Below, in pieces: positions 16,699 through 27,377 of a stretch of DNA of 64,000 nt. The notes under the pieces were generated by a model. That model was given only the letters and a program-made list of their open reading frames with translations. It was not told the origin of the DNA and ran no database searches. The stretch's first letter is position 1. Each line of letters begins with the position of its first letter. A program made the translations under genes and the position numbers. The DNA is from Thermococcus onnurineus NA1. GTDB lineage: Archaea; Methanobacteriota_B; Thermococci; Thermococcales; Thermococcaceae. The DNA lies in NCBI RefSeq assembly GCF_000018365.1, contig NC_011529.1, forward strand, positions 1,736,001 to 1,800,000, read 5' to 3'.

Positions 16699-16764
16699 GT
16701 TTTAAAAAGTGTTAAAAATCAGCAATATCCTTCCGGTTTTGTATTACTAAATTAGAAATTAGTA
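16699..16764 (+). promoter_or_regulatory. promoter with inverted repeat before the chelate-import operon
   Basis: A TATA-like TTTTAAAAAG lies at 16700-16709. Just downstream of the expected start site is the inverted repeat TACTAA-N8-TTAGTA (16745-16764). Its place over the start region suits a repressor site, perhaps metal-responsive, but the regulator cannot be named. Confidence 0.4.
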
Positions 16765-16784
16765 GCACAATGGCGGTGAGCACA

Positions 16785-17915
16785 ATGAAATCCCGCGGAA
16801 AGACATTCACCCTGTTTCTGGTCGGCGTCTTGCTCCTCGCCGTCGTGGCGAGCGGCTGTATAGGCGGCGAAACTACTACAACGACCATAACCGCGTCCTC
16901 TCCCGGCCCAACGGAGACGGCTTCGTCCCCAACAACCACCACTGCCGCTCCCAAGTACCCGATAACCGTCACGGACTTCGCGGGAAGGACAGTCACCATA
17001 GAGAAGCCGCCCGAGAGGGTGATAGTGCTCTCCGGCTACTGGGCGGAGATACTATGCGTCCTCGGCGTCCAGGACAGGATAGTCGGCATAGGCAAGTACG
17101 TCCCCTACGACCCCTACCTCCCAGATGATGTGAAGAACAAGACCGTCGTTGGCAGCAACTTCAAGGGCCTCAACTGGGAGACCGTCGTCGGTTTGAATCC
17201 AGACCTCATAATAATCGACTGGTACGGCGGCAAGTACGCCGACGCCGAGACGATACAGAAGGCGGAAGAGCTCGGCATACCCGTCATAGCGCTCACTGCT
17301 AGGACCATCGGGGATAACGTGGAGGTCGTTAATCTCCTTGGAAAGGTGTTTGGTGAAGAAGAGAAGGCCGGTGAGCTGGCAGGGTGGATGAAGGAGAAGC
17401 TCAGCGCCGTGAAGGAAACCGCCGCCCAGATTCCGGAGAGCGAGAGGAAGAACGCCCTCCTCATAAGCGCCCCCAAGGACATCGCTGGCCCGGTCACTGT
17501 CTACGCCAACGGAAGCGCGTGGGCGAGTATGGTGGAGCTCATCGGTGCCCACAACTTAGCTTTCGACATGACATTCGACACCCAGTGGCCCAAGCTCGAC
17601 CTCGAGAAGATAATCGCCTACTGGGGCAACGACACGGACGTTTTAATCCTGACGTCATTCAGCCAGGACAGGCTTGAGGACGCCATGAACGGCATTAAAA
17701 ATGACTCAAGGTGGCAGGAAATCAGGGCCGTGAGGGAAGGACACGTCTACGGCATCCTCGCAGGTTCAAAGGGCTACCTCGACTGGGGCCCGAGGATAAT
17801 AGTCGGCCTCTACCAAATGGCCAACATGGTCTACCCCGACCGCTACCAGAACTGGGAGTCGGTCAGGGACGAGCTGATTGAGAAGTTCTACAGCCCGTTC
17901 TACCAGGGTGGGTGA
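16785..17915 (+). CDS. ABC transporter substrate-binding lipoprotein (BtuF/FhuD type)
   Basis: 376 residues from the ATG at 16785, which has GGTGA ahead of it. Residues 7-24 form a signal peptide ending in ASG before Cys25, a lipobox, followed by a Thr/Ser-rich linker typical of archaeal surface lipoproteins. The rest has the class III binding fold: ITVTDFAGRTVTIEKPPERVIVLSG and the VVGLNPDLIIIDW segment. The family captures cobalamin, siderophores or other metal chelates. It starts a five-gene operon with permease, ATPase and a CobN-type chelatase, so a corrinoid or related tetrapyrrole is the favoured ligand. Confidence 0.9.
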   Translation: MKSRGKTFTLFLVGVLLLAVVASGCIGGETTTTTITASSPGPTETASSPTTTTAAPKYPITVTDFAGRTVTIEKPPERVIVLSGYWAEILCVLGVQDRIVGIGKYVPYDPYLPDDVKNKTVVGSNFKGLNWETVVGLNPDLIIIDWYGGKYADAETIQKAEELGIPVIALTARTIGDNVEVVNLLGKVFGEEEKAGELAGWMKEKLSAVKETAAQIPESERKNALLISAPKDIAGPVTVYANGSAWASMVELIGAHNLAFDMTFDTQWPKLDLEKIIAYWGNDTDVLILTSFSQDRLEDAMNGIKNDSRWQEIRAVREGHVYGILAGSKGYLDWGPRIIVGLYQMANMVYPDRYQNWESVRDELIEKFYSPFYQGG

Positions 17916-17917
17916 GC

Positions 17918-18964
17918 ATGGGGAAGGCCCTCCACCTTTCCTTTTTGCTCTCCCCAGTTCTTGCCCTCATCGTAAGCCTGTGTATAGGGACCTATCCAAT
18001 TCCTCCCTCCGCCGTAGTGAGTATGGTGTTCCTTAAAGGGGCTCAGATCATCTCCGAAGTTTTGAAAACTTTAACCCTCGGGAAGATATCCTTCTCCGTC
18101 ACAATTCCCTACCCGAGCGTTTACCAGACAATACTCTTTGAGATACGCCTTCCCCGCGTCCTGATGGCCATGCTCGTCGGCTCGGCCCTTGCCATCTCGG
18201 GCGCTGTCCTGCAGGCCATATTCAGGAACCCCCTCGTCAACAGCTACATCCTCGGCATCTCTTCCGGGGCTGCCTTCGGCGCGGCTTTAGCTATAGGCCT
18301 CTCCGTTGGCGTAGGGGTGACTCCTTCAGCGTTCGCCTTCGCGCTCCTCGCGGTCTTCATAACGACCTCGCTGGCGAGGGTCGGCGGGAGGATAACCCCA
18401 GTCTCGCTGGTTCTCGCCGGAATCATAGTCAACGCCTTCTTTTCAGCTTTAACGTCCCTCCTCAAGTTCCTTATGGAGCACGACAAGCTGGCGAGCATCG
18501 TCTACTGGCTCATGGGGAGCTTCGCCAACTCTGACTGGGGCTCGGTCAGAGTGGCCTTCCCGGTGATCCTCGCCGGCTGTTTCCTGATATACTCAATGCG
18601 CTGGCAGCTGAACGTGCTCTCCTTCGGCGAGGAGGCCAAAATCGTGGGTGTTGAGACCGAGAAGCTGAAGTTCGTCTTCATAGTCATCGTCTCCATGATA
18701 ACGGCCGTTTCCATAGCCTTCTGCGGTATAATTGGGTGGGTCGGGCTGATGATACCACACATAGTCAGGATGGCCTTCGGCCCGGACCACAAGACCCTGA
18801 TACCCCTGACGATAACCCTCGGGGCTTCGTTCATGGCCCTGGCCGATACGCTCGCGAGGTCTGTGGCGACCTACGAGATCCCGATTGGTATAATAACGAC
18901 CCTCCTTGGAATTCCCTTCTTCGCTTACCTGCTCAGAAAGACGGGCGGTGGATGGGATGCTTGA
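17918..18964 (+). CDS. ABC transporter permease (FecCD/BtuC type)
   Basis: 348 residues, with about ten hydrophobic helices. The motifs RLPRVLMAMLVGSALAISGAVLQAIFRNPLVNSYILGISSGAAFGA and CGIIGWVGLMIPHIVRMAFGPDHKTLIP are classic for BtuC/FecCD subunits. The ATG at 17918 has GGGTGG at good spacing; an overlapping GTG at 17912 is the alternative. It forms the membrane channel for the lipoprotein's ligand. Confidence 0.93.
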   Translation: MGKALHLSFLLSPVLALIVSLCIGTYPIPPSAVVSMVFLKGAQIISEVLKTLTLGKISFSVTIPYPSVYQTILFEIRLPRVLMAMLVGSALAISGAVLQAIFRNPLVNSYILGISSGAAFGAALAIGLSVGVGVTPSAFAFALLAVFITTSLARVGGRITPVSLVLAGIIVNAFFSALTSLLKFLMEHDKLASIVYWLMGSFANSDWGSVRVAFPVILAGCFLIYSMRWQLNVLSFGEEAKIVGVETEKLKFVFIVIVSMITAVSIAFCGIIGWVGLMIPHIVRMAFGPDHKTLIPLTITLGASFMALADTLARSVATYEIPIGIITTLLGIPFFAYLLRKTGGGWDA

Positions 18965-19730
18965 GGTCAGAGGCCTGTCGTTCAGCTACGGTGATTTCAG
19001 CATCGAAGGGGCCACCCTCGAGGTGAAGGAAGGGGAAGTCGTGACGCTCCTTGGCCCCAACGGGAGCGGGAAGACCACCATACTGAAGGCCATCTACGGG
19101 CTGCTGAAGCCAAAGGAGAGGTGCGTCTTCATTGACGGCCGGGACTTCCACGGGCTGCCCATCAGGGAGAGGGCCAAGCTGGCCGGCTACGTCCCACAGT
19201 CCCACACGCCGCCCTTCCCATACACGGTTCTGGACGTGGTCGTCACGGGTTTGGCTTCCCAGCTCGGCCCCTTTGAGAGCCCGAGAAAAGAGCACTACGA
19301 GAAGGCCCTCGAAAAGCTCGGGCTCCTCGGGCTCGAGCGCCTTAAGGATAAACCTTACACCCAGCTGAGCGGCGGACAGATGCAGCTGGTTCTGATAGCG
19401 AGGGCCCTCGTCCAGGAGCCGAGGGTTCTGCTCCTCGACGAGCCAACGGCTCACCTCGACTTCAAGAACCAGGTCAAAGTCCTCGGGATAGTCAAGAGGC
19501 TCGCGCGGGAGGAGGGCATCTCGGCCATCATGACGCTCCATGACCCCAACTTGGCCTCCCTCTACTCCGACAGGATAGCCCTCGTCAAGGATGGTAAAAT
19601 CAGGGCCGCCGGGAGACCGCATGAAGTCCTGCGGGAGGAGATGCTCCGCGATGTCTACGGTGTCCCCGTGTGCGTCCTTGAGTTCGACGGCTTCAGGCTC
19701 ATACTCCCCAGAACGGAGGTGATTCAATGA
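18957..19730 (+). CDS. ABC transporter ATPase (BtuD/FecE type)
   Basis: 257 residues starting MLEVRGLSFSYGDF, overlapping the permease stop by 8 bases. Walker A LLGPNGSGKTT, signature LSGGQMQLVLIARAL, Walker B LLLDEPTAHLD and the switch His in MTLHDPN are all intact. It powers uptake by the preceding permease and lipoprotein. Its stop overlaps the start of the CobN-like gene (19727-19730), tying import to the chelatase. Confidence 0.94.
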   Translation: MLEVRGLSFSYGDFSIEGATLEVKEGEVVTLLGPNGSGKTTILKAIYGLLKPKERCVFIDGRDFHGLPIRERAKLAGYVPQSHTPPFPYTVLDVVVTGLASQLGPFESPRKEHYEKALEKLGLLGLERLKDKPYTQLSGGQMQLVLIARALVQEPRVLLLDEPTAHLDFKNQVKVLGIVKRLAREEGISAIMTLHDPNLASLYSDRIALVKDGKIRAAGRPHEVLREEMLRDVYGVPVCVLEFDGFRLILPRTEVIQ

Positions 19731-22700
19731 TATGCTTCATCCTGGGATACGGCGCGAGGCCCCTGCCCCTGCTGAAAGAGATACTTGGGGAGGAGAGAAT
19801 AGATGGGCTCGTGCTCACCGACCAGAACTGTGAGAGAGAGCTGGATAAAGTAGAAAAGTCGGATGTAATCTTCATCTACGCCCATGAGCTTCCTGAAATA
19901 GTGGAGGAGAGGATTAAAGAAAGCAGGGCTAAAGTCATTGCCTGCGCCGGCCTGGAGGGCCTGGCAAACGTCCCGGAGGAGGTTCTGATAAAGGCCAAAA
20001 CTTACTACGTCCTCGGAGGCGAAAAGAACCTGAGAAACCTGGTCAGGTTCCTTGCGAGCCTCACTGGAGCGGAGATTGATTACGAAGATCCCCAGGAGGT
20101 GCCGATGCACGGCATTTACCACCCCGAGCTGGGCCTTTTTGAAAGCCTGGACGAATACTTGGAGGTTTACAAGAAGAGGCCCCTCATTGGAGTTCTCTTC
20201 TGGAGGAGTGCCTGGCTTTACAAGGAGTTCAGACTAATTGGGGAGCTCATCAAGGCCCTTGAGGAGGAAGGTCTTGGTGTAATCCCTGTATTCACCTACG
20301 GAAAAGACTCAAGGACGGGGCTTGGAAGGGAGAAGAGCGAGGCCGTTGAGGAGTTCTTCATGAAGGACGGAAAGCCAGTTGTAGAAGCTTTGGTTAGCTT
20401 AATCTCCTTCGGCACGGTCGAGCTGAAGAACCTGGAGAGGCTCAACGTCCCGGTCTTCGCTCCGATAAGGTCCTACTACCAGTCCCTCGAGGATTGGAAG
20501 AAAAGCGAGAAGGGCGTTGACTACATGACTCAAGCCTATGGGGTAATAATTCCAGAAGTTGCGGGTGCAATTGAGCCGATTTTCATAGCCGGAACCAGAA
20601 ACATTGAGGGCTACAAGAAGGGCGAGCCCTATGAAGAGCACATGAGGTACCTGGCCAGAAGGGTGAAGAAGTGGGTCGAGCTCAGGAAGAAGCCGAAGAG
20701 TGAAGCCAAGATAGCAATCGTTTTGATAAACCCGCCGTGCAAAGGCCTTGAGGCAAACGTTGCCGTGGGCCTCGGCCTGGATGTTTCCGAAAGCATCGTC
20801 AGACTTCTGCACAGGCTCAAGGAGGAAGGATACTACGTTGGCGAGGACCTGCCGGAGAACGGTGAAGAGCTGATAAAGCTTATCCTGGAGAGGAAGGCGA
20901 TAAGCGAGTTCAGGTGGACGAGCGTTGAGGAGATCGTCAAAAGCGGTGGGGCGATTGACTTCGTGGGCCTGGAGGAGTACCTTGAGTGGTTCAACGAGCT
21001 GCCGGAGGACTTGAGGGAAAGAATCGCCAGGGACTGGGGAAGACCTGAGGATGTTTTGGCTGGAAAAGTGGACAAAGCCCTTGTTGGAATGGTCTATGAT
21101 GGAAAGTTCGTCGTCCCGGGGATAAGGTTCGGAAACGTCCTCATTACGCCCCAGCCCAAGTTCGGCTGTGCTGGGGCTAGGTGCGACGGAAAGGTATGCA
21201 GAATTCTGCATGACCCAACGATAACCCCACCTCACCAGTGGTGGGCCGTTTACAGGTGGATAACCAGGAAATTCAATGCTGATGTAATGATTCACTTCGG
21301 AACCCACGGCTACCTTGAGTTCCGGCCCGGAAAAGGCGTTGGACTATCCCCTTCATGCGTTCCTGAAGCTTCTTTGGACGACGTTCCCCATTTATACGTT
21401 TATGCTGTCTCCAATCCAATGGAGGGAGTCATTGCCAAGAGGAGAAGCTACGCAGCGCTTGTAGACCACATTTATCCCCCGATGGGGATGGCGGAGGTTA
21501 TGGACGATTTGGATTCCCTCCTGACCCAGTATGCAAAGGCTAAGAACCTGGGAGATGAGGCAAGGAGAAAGAAAATTTACGAGCAGATTCTTGAGAAGGC
21601 CAAGGAAAACAGGCTGAGAATAGCGAACCCTGAAAATGAGGAGCGGACGATAGAGGAGATACACCGCTACGTTGAGCTGATGAGGGGCTCCCAGATAAAC
21701 CTTGGCCTTCACATCTTCGGCTGTCCGCCAGAGAAGCCCGAGAGGCTGGCGGAATACGTTGCCACTGCAATGGCCTATGATTCCTACGCTTCTCCTTCGA
21801 TTAGGAGAGTCATAGCCGAGGCAGTGGGCCTGGACTACGATGAACTAAAAAAGAACCCATTGGAAACCACAAATAGGTTTACGAACAGGGAGCTTCTGGA
21901 GATTTTTCACAGGATAGCAGTCAAGAGCCTGGAGCGTTTGCTTAAGGGGGAGAGCTTTGAAGTTATTGGGGAAGAAATTGAGAAGTTTGGATTTAAAGTT
22001 AAGGAGAAAGAGAAGCTTGAAGAAACGTTTAGAAAAGCCCTTGAAGTTGCAGAGAAAATAATCGGGTGTAAAAAGGAGCACGAAGGATTCTTGAAGGGAT
22101 TGAAGGGAGAATACGTTGAACCCGGCCCCTCGGGAGCGATAACGAGGGGGAAGTTCGAGATTCTGCCGACGGGGAGGAACTTCTACGCAGTTGATCCAAG
22201 GACTCTGCCGACTAAAGCGGCGTGGCAGATAGGGGTTGAAACCGCGGAGAAGCTCCTGGAGGAATACATGAAAAAGCACGGAAAATACCCGGAGAGCGTC
22301 GGACAGGTTCTCTGGAGCATAGACGGCTATAAGGCTGATGGAGAGCAGATAGCCCAGATTCTGTATCTGATCGGAGTCCGGCCGGTTTGGAAGGGGGACG
22401 TGGTTGCCGGTCTTGAAGTCATACCTTTAGAAGAGCTCGGAAGGCCGAGGATTGACGTCCTGGTGAGGATAAGCGGAATAGTGAGAGACACGCTGCCGAA
22501 CTACATCTACCTGATTGACGAGGCCATAGAGAAGGTCGTTACGCTGGATGAGCCCTTGGAGATGAACTACATTAGAAAGCACTACGTTGAGCACATCAAA
22601 AAGCTCATTGAACTCGGAAAGAGCTTTGAGGAAGCGCAGAGGTTCGCAAGGTTTAGGGTTTTCTCGGCCCCGCCGGGTGCCTACGGGGCTGGAGTGAATT

Positions 22701-23485
22701 TAGCGGTTGAATCATCGGGCTGGAGGAGTGACGAGGACTTGGCCAAGGTGTGGATTCAGTGGAGCGGCTACGCCTATGGAAAGGATACCTTTGGCGTTGA
22801 AGCATATGACTCGCTGGTCTTGAACCTGAAAGAGGTGGACGTGATTAACAGAAACCACATAAGCGACGAGCACGACCCGACTAACTGCTGCTGCTATTTT
22901 GCTCATCATGGAGGGTTTAAGGCAGCCGTTGATGCCCTAACCGGCAAGAACGCTGAAGTGGTTCAGACGGACACGAGGGACATAAGCGATACCAAAATCG
23001 TTGAGGTGAAAGTTGAGCTTGAAAGGGTCGTCAGGGCAAAGCTCCTCAACGAGCGCTGGATTGAGGAGATGAAAAAGCACGGCTACCGGGGGGCGAGCGA
23101 GCTCTCCAAGAAGATCAACCACCTATACGGCTGGGAGGCAACGACGAAGCTCGTTGAGGACTGGGTTTTTGACGAGATAGCAGGGAAATACGTTCTGGAC
23201 GAAGAGATGAGGAGATGGTTCGAGGAGCACAATCCCTATGCTATTGAGGAAATTGCAAGAAGATTGATTGAAGCCTATGAGCGCGGCCTGTGGGAGACGA
23301 GCGATGAGCTCATTGAAAGGCTCATGGAAGTTTATTCGGAAATCGAAGGAATTCTGGAAGAAAGCCTTGGTGAAGGAGATGTTCAAGGTGGAACGATTGA
23401 AATCTACACTGCCCAAGATGATGAACACTGGAATGAAAAGATTGAGGAGGTGGATAAAATATGGAGCCTCGTGAAAAACGATTAG
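19727..23485 (+). CDS. cobN: CobN/BchH-type metal chelatase large subunit
   Basis: 1252 residues, the usual length for CobN and Mg-chelatase H. Landmarks are [21 protein letters not shown], the Cys-containing [20 protein letters not shown] near residue 478, seen also in methanogen homologues, and [22 protein letters not shown]. Family members insert Co2+ into hydrogenobyrinate diamide or Mg2+ into protoporphyrin, with an AAA+ motor of I and D subunits. The motor gene overlaps by 25 bases. No corrin-ring synthesis genes occur in the window and the operon begins with an importer, so the substrate may be an imported tetrapyrrole. The metal cannot be read from sequence. Confidence 0.88.
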   Translation: MICFILGYGARPLPLLKEILGEERIDGLVLTDQNCERELDKVEKSDVIFIYAHELPEIVEERIKESRAKVIACAGLEGLANVPEEVLIKAKTYYVLGGEKNLRNLVRFLASLTGAEIDYEDPQEVPMHGIYHPELGLFESLDEYLEVYKKRPLIGVLFWRSAWLYKEFRLIGELIKALEEEGLGVIPVFTYGKDSRTGLGREKSEAVEEFFMKDGKPVVEALVSLISFGTVELKNLERLNVPVFAPIRSYYQSLEDWKKSEKGVDYMTQAYGVIIPEVAGAIEPIFIAGTRNIEGYKKGEPYEEHMRYLARRVKKWVELRKKPKSEAKIAIVLINPPCKGLEANVAVGLGLDVSESIVRLLHRLKEEGYYVGEDLPENGEELIKLILERKAISEFRWTSVEEIVKSGGAIDFVGLEEYLEWFNELPEDLRERIARDWGRPEDVLAGKVDKALVGMVYDGKFVVPGIRFGNVLITPQPKFGCAGARCDGKVCRILHDPTITPPHQWWAVYRWITRKFNADVMIHFGTHGYLEFRPGKGVGLSPSCVPEASLDDVPHLYVYAVSNPMEGVIAKRRSYAALVDHIYPPMGMAEVMDDLDSLLTQYAKAKNLGDEARRKKIYEQILEKAKENRLRIANPENEERTIEEIHRYVELMRGSQINLGLHIFGCPPEKPERLAEYVATAMAYDSYASPSIRRVIAEAVGLDYDELKKNPLETTNRFTNRELLEIFHRIAVKSLERLLKGESFEVIGEEIEKFGFKVKEKEKLEETFRKALEVAEKIIGCKKEHEGFLKGLKGEYVEPGPSGAITRGKFEILPTGRNFYAVDPRTLPTKAAWQIGVETAEKLLEEYMKKHGKYPESVGQVLWSIDGYKADGEQIAQILYLIGVRPVWKGDVVAGLEVIPLEELGRPRIDVLVRISGIVRDTLPNYIYLIDEAIEKVVTLDEPLEMNYIRKHYVEHIKKLIELGKSFEEAQRFARFRVFSAPPGAYGAGVNLAVESSGWRSDEDLAKVWIQWSGYAYGKDTFGVEAYDSLVLNLKEVDVINRNHISDEHDPTNCCCYFAHHGGFKAAVDALTGKNAEVVQTDTRDISDTKIVEVKVELERVVRAKLLNERWIEEMKKHGYRGASELSKKINHLYGWEATTKLVEDWVFDEIAGKYVLDEEMRRWFEEHNPYAIEEIARRLIEAYERGLWETSDELIERLMEVYSEIEGILEESLGEGDVQGGTIEIYTAQDDEHWNEKIEEVDKIWSLVKND

Positions 23486-25383
23486 TCTTCCCGTTCTCTG
23501 CAATAGTCGGGCAGGAAAAGGCCAAGCTGGCACTGCTGGCCGTGGCCGTTAATCCACTGATCGGTGGTGTCCTGCTTAAGGGTGATAAGGGTACGGGAAA
23601 ATCGACCCTGGTCAGGGCTCTGGCCAACGTTTTGCCCGAGATTGAAGTTGTGGCGGACTGTCCCTTCAACTGCAATCCTAAGAACCCGCTGGAAATGTGC
23701 GACAGCTGCTATGAGAGATACGAAAATGGGGAAGAGTTGCCCATAGCAAAGAGGAAGATGCGCGTTGTGGACCTGCCCCTCAGTGTTACCATAGACAGGC
23801 TCGTTGGAACCGTTGATGTGGAGCGCTTTTTAAAGGAGGGCAAAAAAGCTCTGCAGCCGGGAATACTAGCGGAAGCAAACAGAGGGGTCCTTTACATCGA
23901 TGAAGTCAACCTCCTGGATGACTACATAGCCGATTCACTATTAGATGCTGCTGCAATGGGATGGAACACGATAGAGAGGGAAGGAATCTCTTTCAGGCAT
24001 CCGGCGAGGTTCATCCTGGTTGGAAGCATGAACCCTGAGGAAGGCGAGCTCAGACCGCAGATCCTCGACCGGTTCGGTTTATGCGTTGAAGTTTCAGCAC
24101 CGATGAACCCTGAGGAGAGGATAGAAATAGTCAAGCGCGTTGAAGAATTCCATGAAGACCCCATAAGCTTCTACAAAAAGTATGAGAGCGAAGAGAAGAA
24201 GCTCACGGAGAGGATCGTTAAGGCGAGGGAGATTCTGCCGAAGGTCGAGATAAGCGACGATTTGCTGAAGCTTTTGGCTGAAACGGTCGTTAACCTGGGA
24301 ATCAAAACCAACAGAGCTGAGATAGCCACGATAAAGACGGCCAAAGCTATAGCTGCACTAAACGGAAGGAGAAGGGTCTCACTGGAAGACTTAGAAAAAG
24401 CTATGGAATTAGCTTTACCGCACCGCCTGAGGGACAGGCCGTTCCAAAACCCACCCCAGATGAGGCCCCCGAAGCCTAAGGACGATAGCAAGCAGGATCA
24501 CGACCACAAAGGCGACCATAAGCATGAGCACAAGAAGGAAGAAAAAAGTGAAAGGAGAAACCAGGAGTCTCGAAGTCAGGGGATCGGGAATTTGGAGCAG
24601 AATTTTCGCTCAAGCGAAGCTAAAATCCCAAGGATAGAAAGTAAAAACTTTGATGGAAGCGAATTCACAGGATACCGCTCCTCAAGAGATGTCAGCGTCA
24701 CAGTGGTAAACTTTCCGAAAGGCATTCCCGTCTCTTACGTTCCCCCTAAAGGTGAAATAAGGGATGTTGATTTTTACAACTCGGTTATTTGCGCCATGTT
24801 GAATGGCAAAAAGCCTCCAATAAAGCTTGATTTAAACGACCTTCGCGTTAGAGTCAGGAAGGCAAAGGCACCGACGCTCTGGGTTCTGCTCCTGGATTCG
24901 AGCGGAAGCATGGCAGTGCAGAAGAGGATAAGCATCGCGAAGGGAATAGCGGAGAAGCTGGTTGAGAACGGCTACATCAAAAAGTCAAAGATGGCCCTGA
25001 TCGTTGCGAAAGGTAACCAGGCGGAGATATTCGTCCCACCCACCAAGAACTACTGGGAAGTGCTTGAGAAAATAGAGAGCGTTCCGACTGGAGGGAGGAC
25101 ACCTTTAAGCTCCGCCCTCTACAATCTTCTGCTTTTGGCGAACAGGGAGAGGATGAAGGACAGGTCGGTCAAGGTGAGGGCTTTTCTAATAACCGACGGA
25201 AAGGCGAACGTGCCGCTCTTTGGAAAGAGGATTAAGGAGGAAATAACGGAGCTGGCCAGGGTGCTGAAAAAGAGGGATATTGAGCTCACGGTTTATGACA
25301 CGAGAGGAAGGGGGATAAACCCGGGCCTGTCCTACGTCCCCATCCTGGAGCGGGTTGCGGGGGCGAAGGTACACAAAGTTTAG
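23461..25383 (+). CDS. fused ChlI-ChlD type chelatase motor subunit
   Basis: 640 residues starting after GAGGAGGTG. Residues 1-330 form an AAA+ ChlI domain: Walker [10 protein letters not shown] (41-49), Walker B LYIDEV (about 144), sensor [21 protein letters not shown] polar linker with many His, Asp, Lys and Glu residues spans about 336-377. Residues 470-640 form a von Willebrand A domain whose DSSGSM (479-484) is the MIDAS metal site. It joins the BchI and BchD roles in one chain, driving metal insertion by the CobN-like subunit. The His-rich linker resembles that of metal-delivery proteins and could hold the metal. Confidence 0.9.
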   Translation: MEPREKRLVFPFSAIVGQEKAKLALLAVAVNPLIGGVLLKGDKGTGKSTLVRALANVLPEIEVVADCPFNCNPKNPLEMCDSCYERYENGEELPIAKRKMRVVDLPLSVTIDRLVGTVDVERFLKEGKKALQPGILAEANRGVLYIDEVNLLDDYIADSLLDAAAMGWNTIEREGISFRHPARFILVGSMNPEEGELRPQILDRFGLCVEVSAPMNPEERIEIVKRVEEFHEDPISFYKKYESEEKKLTERIVKAREILPKVEISDDLLKLLAETVVNLGIKTNRAEIATIKTAKAIAALNGRRRVSLEDLEKAMELALPHRLRDRPFQNPPQMRPPKPKDDSKQDHDHKGDHKHEHKKEEKSERRNQESRSQGIGNLEQNFRSSEAKIPRIESKNFDGSEFTGYRSSRDVSVTVVNFPKGIPVSYVPPKGEIRDVDFYNSVICAMLNGKKPPIKLDLNDLRVRVRKAKAPTLWVLLLDSSGSMAVQKRISIAKGIAEKLVENGYIKKSKMALIVAKGNQAEIFVPPTKNYWEVLEKIESVPTGGRTPLSSALYNLLLLANRERMKDRSVKVRAFLITDGKANVPLFGKRIKEEITELARVLKKRDIELTVYDTRGRGINPGLSYVPILERVAGAKVHKV

Positions 25384-25454
25384 CCCTCTGAATCGCTCTG
25401 TAGCTGGGAGAACGGCTGTGCTGGTGTACGGGGGAGCCGGGCCAGCCGAGGGCT
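25382..25454 (+). ncRNA. candidate structured RNA or leader element
   Basis: Just after the chelatase stop, AGCCCTC (25382-25388) pairs perfectly with GAGGGCT (25448-25454). Inside, GCTGG pairs with CCAGC and CGGCT with AGCCG, giving a three-tier hairpin with a long unpaired left side. GC-rich pairing in an otherwise AT-richer spacer suggests a real structure. It matches no RNA family I can name and lacks an ACA tail or C/D boxes. Confidence 0.3.
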
Positions 25455-25519
25455 TTAGGTTTCTGAAACTTTCGTCTCCGGGCGTACCGTGGTGCCATAT
25501 GGTGCTGCCAAGAAACCGA

Positions 25520-25532
25520 AAATTTTATAAAT
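25520..25532 (+). promoter_or_regulatory. TATA box of the thermosome gene
   Basis: AAATTTTATAAAT lies about 90 bases before the ATG, giving a leader of some 65 bases that ends in GGAGGTGAGGGGAG, a near-complete ribosome binding site for a highly expressed gene. Confidence 0.6.
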
Positions 25533-25619
25533 AGTCCAAAGGAACGATAAAACGGATGCACTAATTGTAACTAAAAGTCCTCCGTCAATAAAAACAAAAA
25601 CGGGCGGAGGTGAGGGGAG

Positions 25620-27254
25620 ATGGCCCAGCTCGCGGGACAGCCAGTTGTTATTCTGCCTGAGGGAACCCAGAGGTATGTTGGAAGGGATGCCCAGAGGCTC
25701 AACATCCTGGCCGCTAGGATAGTCGCCGAGACCATCAGGACCACCCTCGGTCCGAAGGGTATGGACAAGATGCTCGTCGACAGCCTCGGCGACATCGTCA
25801 TCACCAACGACGGTGCCACCATCCTCGACGAGATGGACATACAGCACCCTGCTGCTAAGATGATGGTCGAGGTTGCTAAGACCCAGGACAAGGAGGCCGG
25901 TGATGGTACCACCACTGCCGTCGTCATCGCTGGCGAGCTCCTCAGGAAGGCTGAGGAGCTCATCGACCAGAACATCCACCCGAGCATTGTCATCAAGGGT
26001 TATGCTTTAGCTGCCGAGAAGGCCCAGCAGATCCTCGACGAGATCGCCAAGGACGTTGACGTCGAGGACAAGGAGGTCCTCAAGAAGGCTGCAGTGACCT
26101 CCATCACCGGTAAGGCCGCCGAGGAGGAGAGGGAGTACCTCGCCGAGATAGCTGTCGAGGCCGTCAAGCAGGTCGCCGAGAAGGTCGGCGACAAGTACAA
26201 GGTCGACCTCGACAACATCAAGTTCGAGAAGAAGGAGGGCGGCAGCGTTAAGGAGACCCAGCTCATCAGGGGTGTCGTCATCGACAAGGAGGTCGTCCAC
26301 CCAGGCATGCCGAAGAGGGTTGAGAACGCTAAGATTGCCCTCATCAACGAGGCCCTCGAGGTCAAGGAGACCGAGACCGACGCCGAGATCAGGATCACCA
26401 GCCCGGAGCAGCTCCAGGCCTTCCTCGAGCAGGAGGAGCGCATGCTCCGCGAGATGGTCGAGAAGATCAAGGAGGTCGGCGCCAACGTCGTCTTCGTCCA
26501 GAAGGGTATTGATGACCTTGCTCAGCACTACCTGGCCAAGTACGGTATCCTCGCCGTCAGGCGCGTTAAGAAGAGCGACATGGAGAAACTCGCCAAGGCC
26601 ACCGGTGCCAAGATAGTCACCAACATCCGCGACCTCACCAGCGAAGACCTCGGTGAGGCCGAGCTCGTCGAGCAGAGGAAGGTCGCCGGCGAGAACATGA
26701 TCTTCGTCGAGGGTTGCAAGAACCCGAAGGCCGTCACCGTCCTCATCAGGGGCGGTACCGAGCACGTCGTTGACGAGGTCGAAAGGGCCCTCGAGGACGC
26801 CGTCAAGGTCGTCAAGGACATCGTCGAGGACGGCAAGATCGTCGCTGCCGGCGGTGCTCCGGAGATCGAGCTCGCCATCAGGCTCGACGAGTACGCCAAG
26901 GAGGTCGGTGGCAAGGAGCAGCTCGCCATCGAGGCCTTCGCTGAGGCCCTCAAGGTTATCCCGAGGACCCTCGCCGAGAACGCCGGTCTCGACCCGGTCG
27001 AGACCCTCGTGAAGGTCATCGCCGCCCACAAGGAGAAGGGCCCGACCATCGGTGTCGATGTCTTCGAGGGCGAGCCAGCCGACATGCTCGAGAAGGGCGT
27101 CATCGCCCCGGCCAGGGTTCCGAAGCAGGCCATCAAGAGCGCCAGCGAAGCTGCCATAATGATCCTCAGAATCGACGACGTCATCGCCGCCAGCAAGCTT
27201 GAGAAGGACAAGGGAGACAAGGGCGGCGACGACTTCGGCAGCGACCTTGACTGA
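25620..27254 (+). CDS. thermosome (group II chaperonin) subunit
   Basis: 544 residues. It has the ATPase motifs [48 protein letters not shown] and GGAPEIELA, and a charged tail [17 protein letters not shown] of the kind seen in the CpkB subunit of T. kodakarensis. Subunits form double-ring ATP-driven folding chambers in the cytosol. Codon use is strongly biased to C/G third positions, as expected of an abundant protein, and this also creates long antisense open frames that are not genes. Whether a second subunit exists elsewhere cannot be seen. Confidence 0.96.
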   Translation: MAQLAGQPVVILPEGTQRYVGRDAQRLNILAARIVAETIRTTLGPKGMDKMLVDSLGDIVITNDGATILDEMDIQHPAAKMMVEVAKTQDKEAGDGTTTAVVIAGELLRKAEELIDQNIHPSIVIKGYALAAEKAQQILDEIAKDVDVEDKEVLKKAAVTSITGKAAEEEREYLAEIAVEAVKQVAEKVGDKYKVDLDNIKFEKKEGGSVKETQLIRGVVIDKEVVHPGMPKRVENAKIALINEALEVKETETDAEIRITSPEQLQAFLEQEERMLREMVEKIKEVGANVVFVQKGIDDLAQHYLAKYGILAVRRVKKSDMEKLAKATGAKIVTNIRDLTSEDLGEAELVEQRKVAGENMIFVEGCKNPKAVTVLIRGGTEHVVDEVERALEDAVKVVKDIVEDGKIVAAGGAPEIELAIRLDEYAKEVGGKEQLAIEAFAEALKVIPRTLAENAGLDPVETLVKVIAAHKEKGPTIGVDVFEGEPADMLEKGVIAPARVPKQAIKSASEAAIMILRIDDVIAASKLEKDKGDKGGDDFGSDLD

Positions 27255-27261
27255 AGGCTTT

Positions 27262-27284
27262 GAGCTTTAGCTCTCCTACCTTTT
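27262..27284 (+). terminator. possible terminator of the thermosome gene
   Basis: A small hairpin GAGCT-TT-AGCTC (27262-27273) is followed by CTCCTACCTTTT, downstream of the stop codon. Confidence 0.35.
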
Positions 27285-27377
27285 CTGTTCTCCAACTTTT
27301 GGCTGGGCTTCCCTATGGCAAGCCTTTTTTAAAGAACCTTCCATTCTCAACTGGAGATAAACCTAAGGGTGTTTTCC

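Noticed and set aside
23461-25383. Naming the chelatase motor as Mg-chelatase for chlorophyll
   Set aside because: There is no other chlorophyll gene, and CobN-linked motors look the same; the metal cannot be decided from sequence.
26007-27029. 340-codon antisense open frame, and others of 80-255 codons, within the thermosome gene
   Set aside because: They arise from the strong C/G third-position bias of the thermosome codons; products are low-complexity Leu/Asp or Ser/Arg runs without domains.
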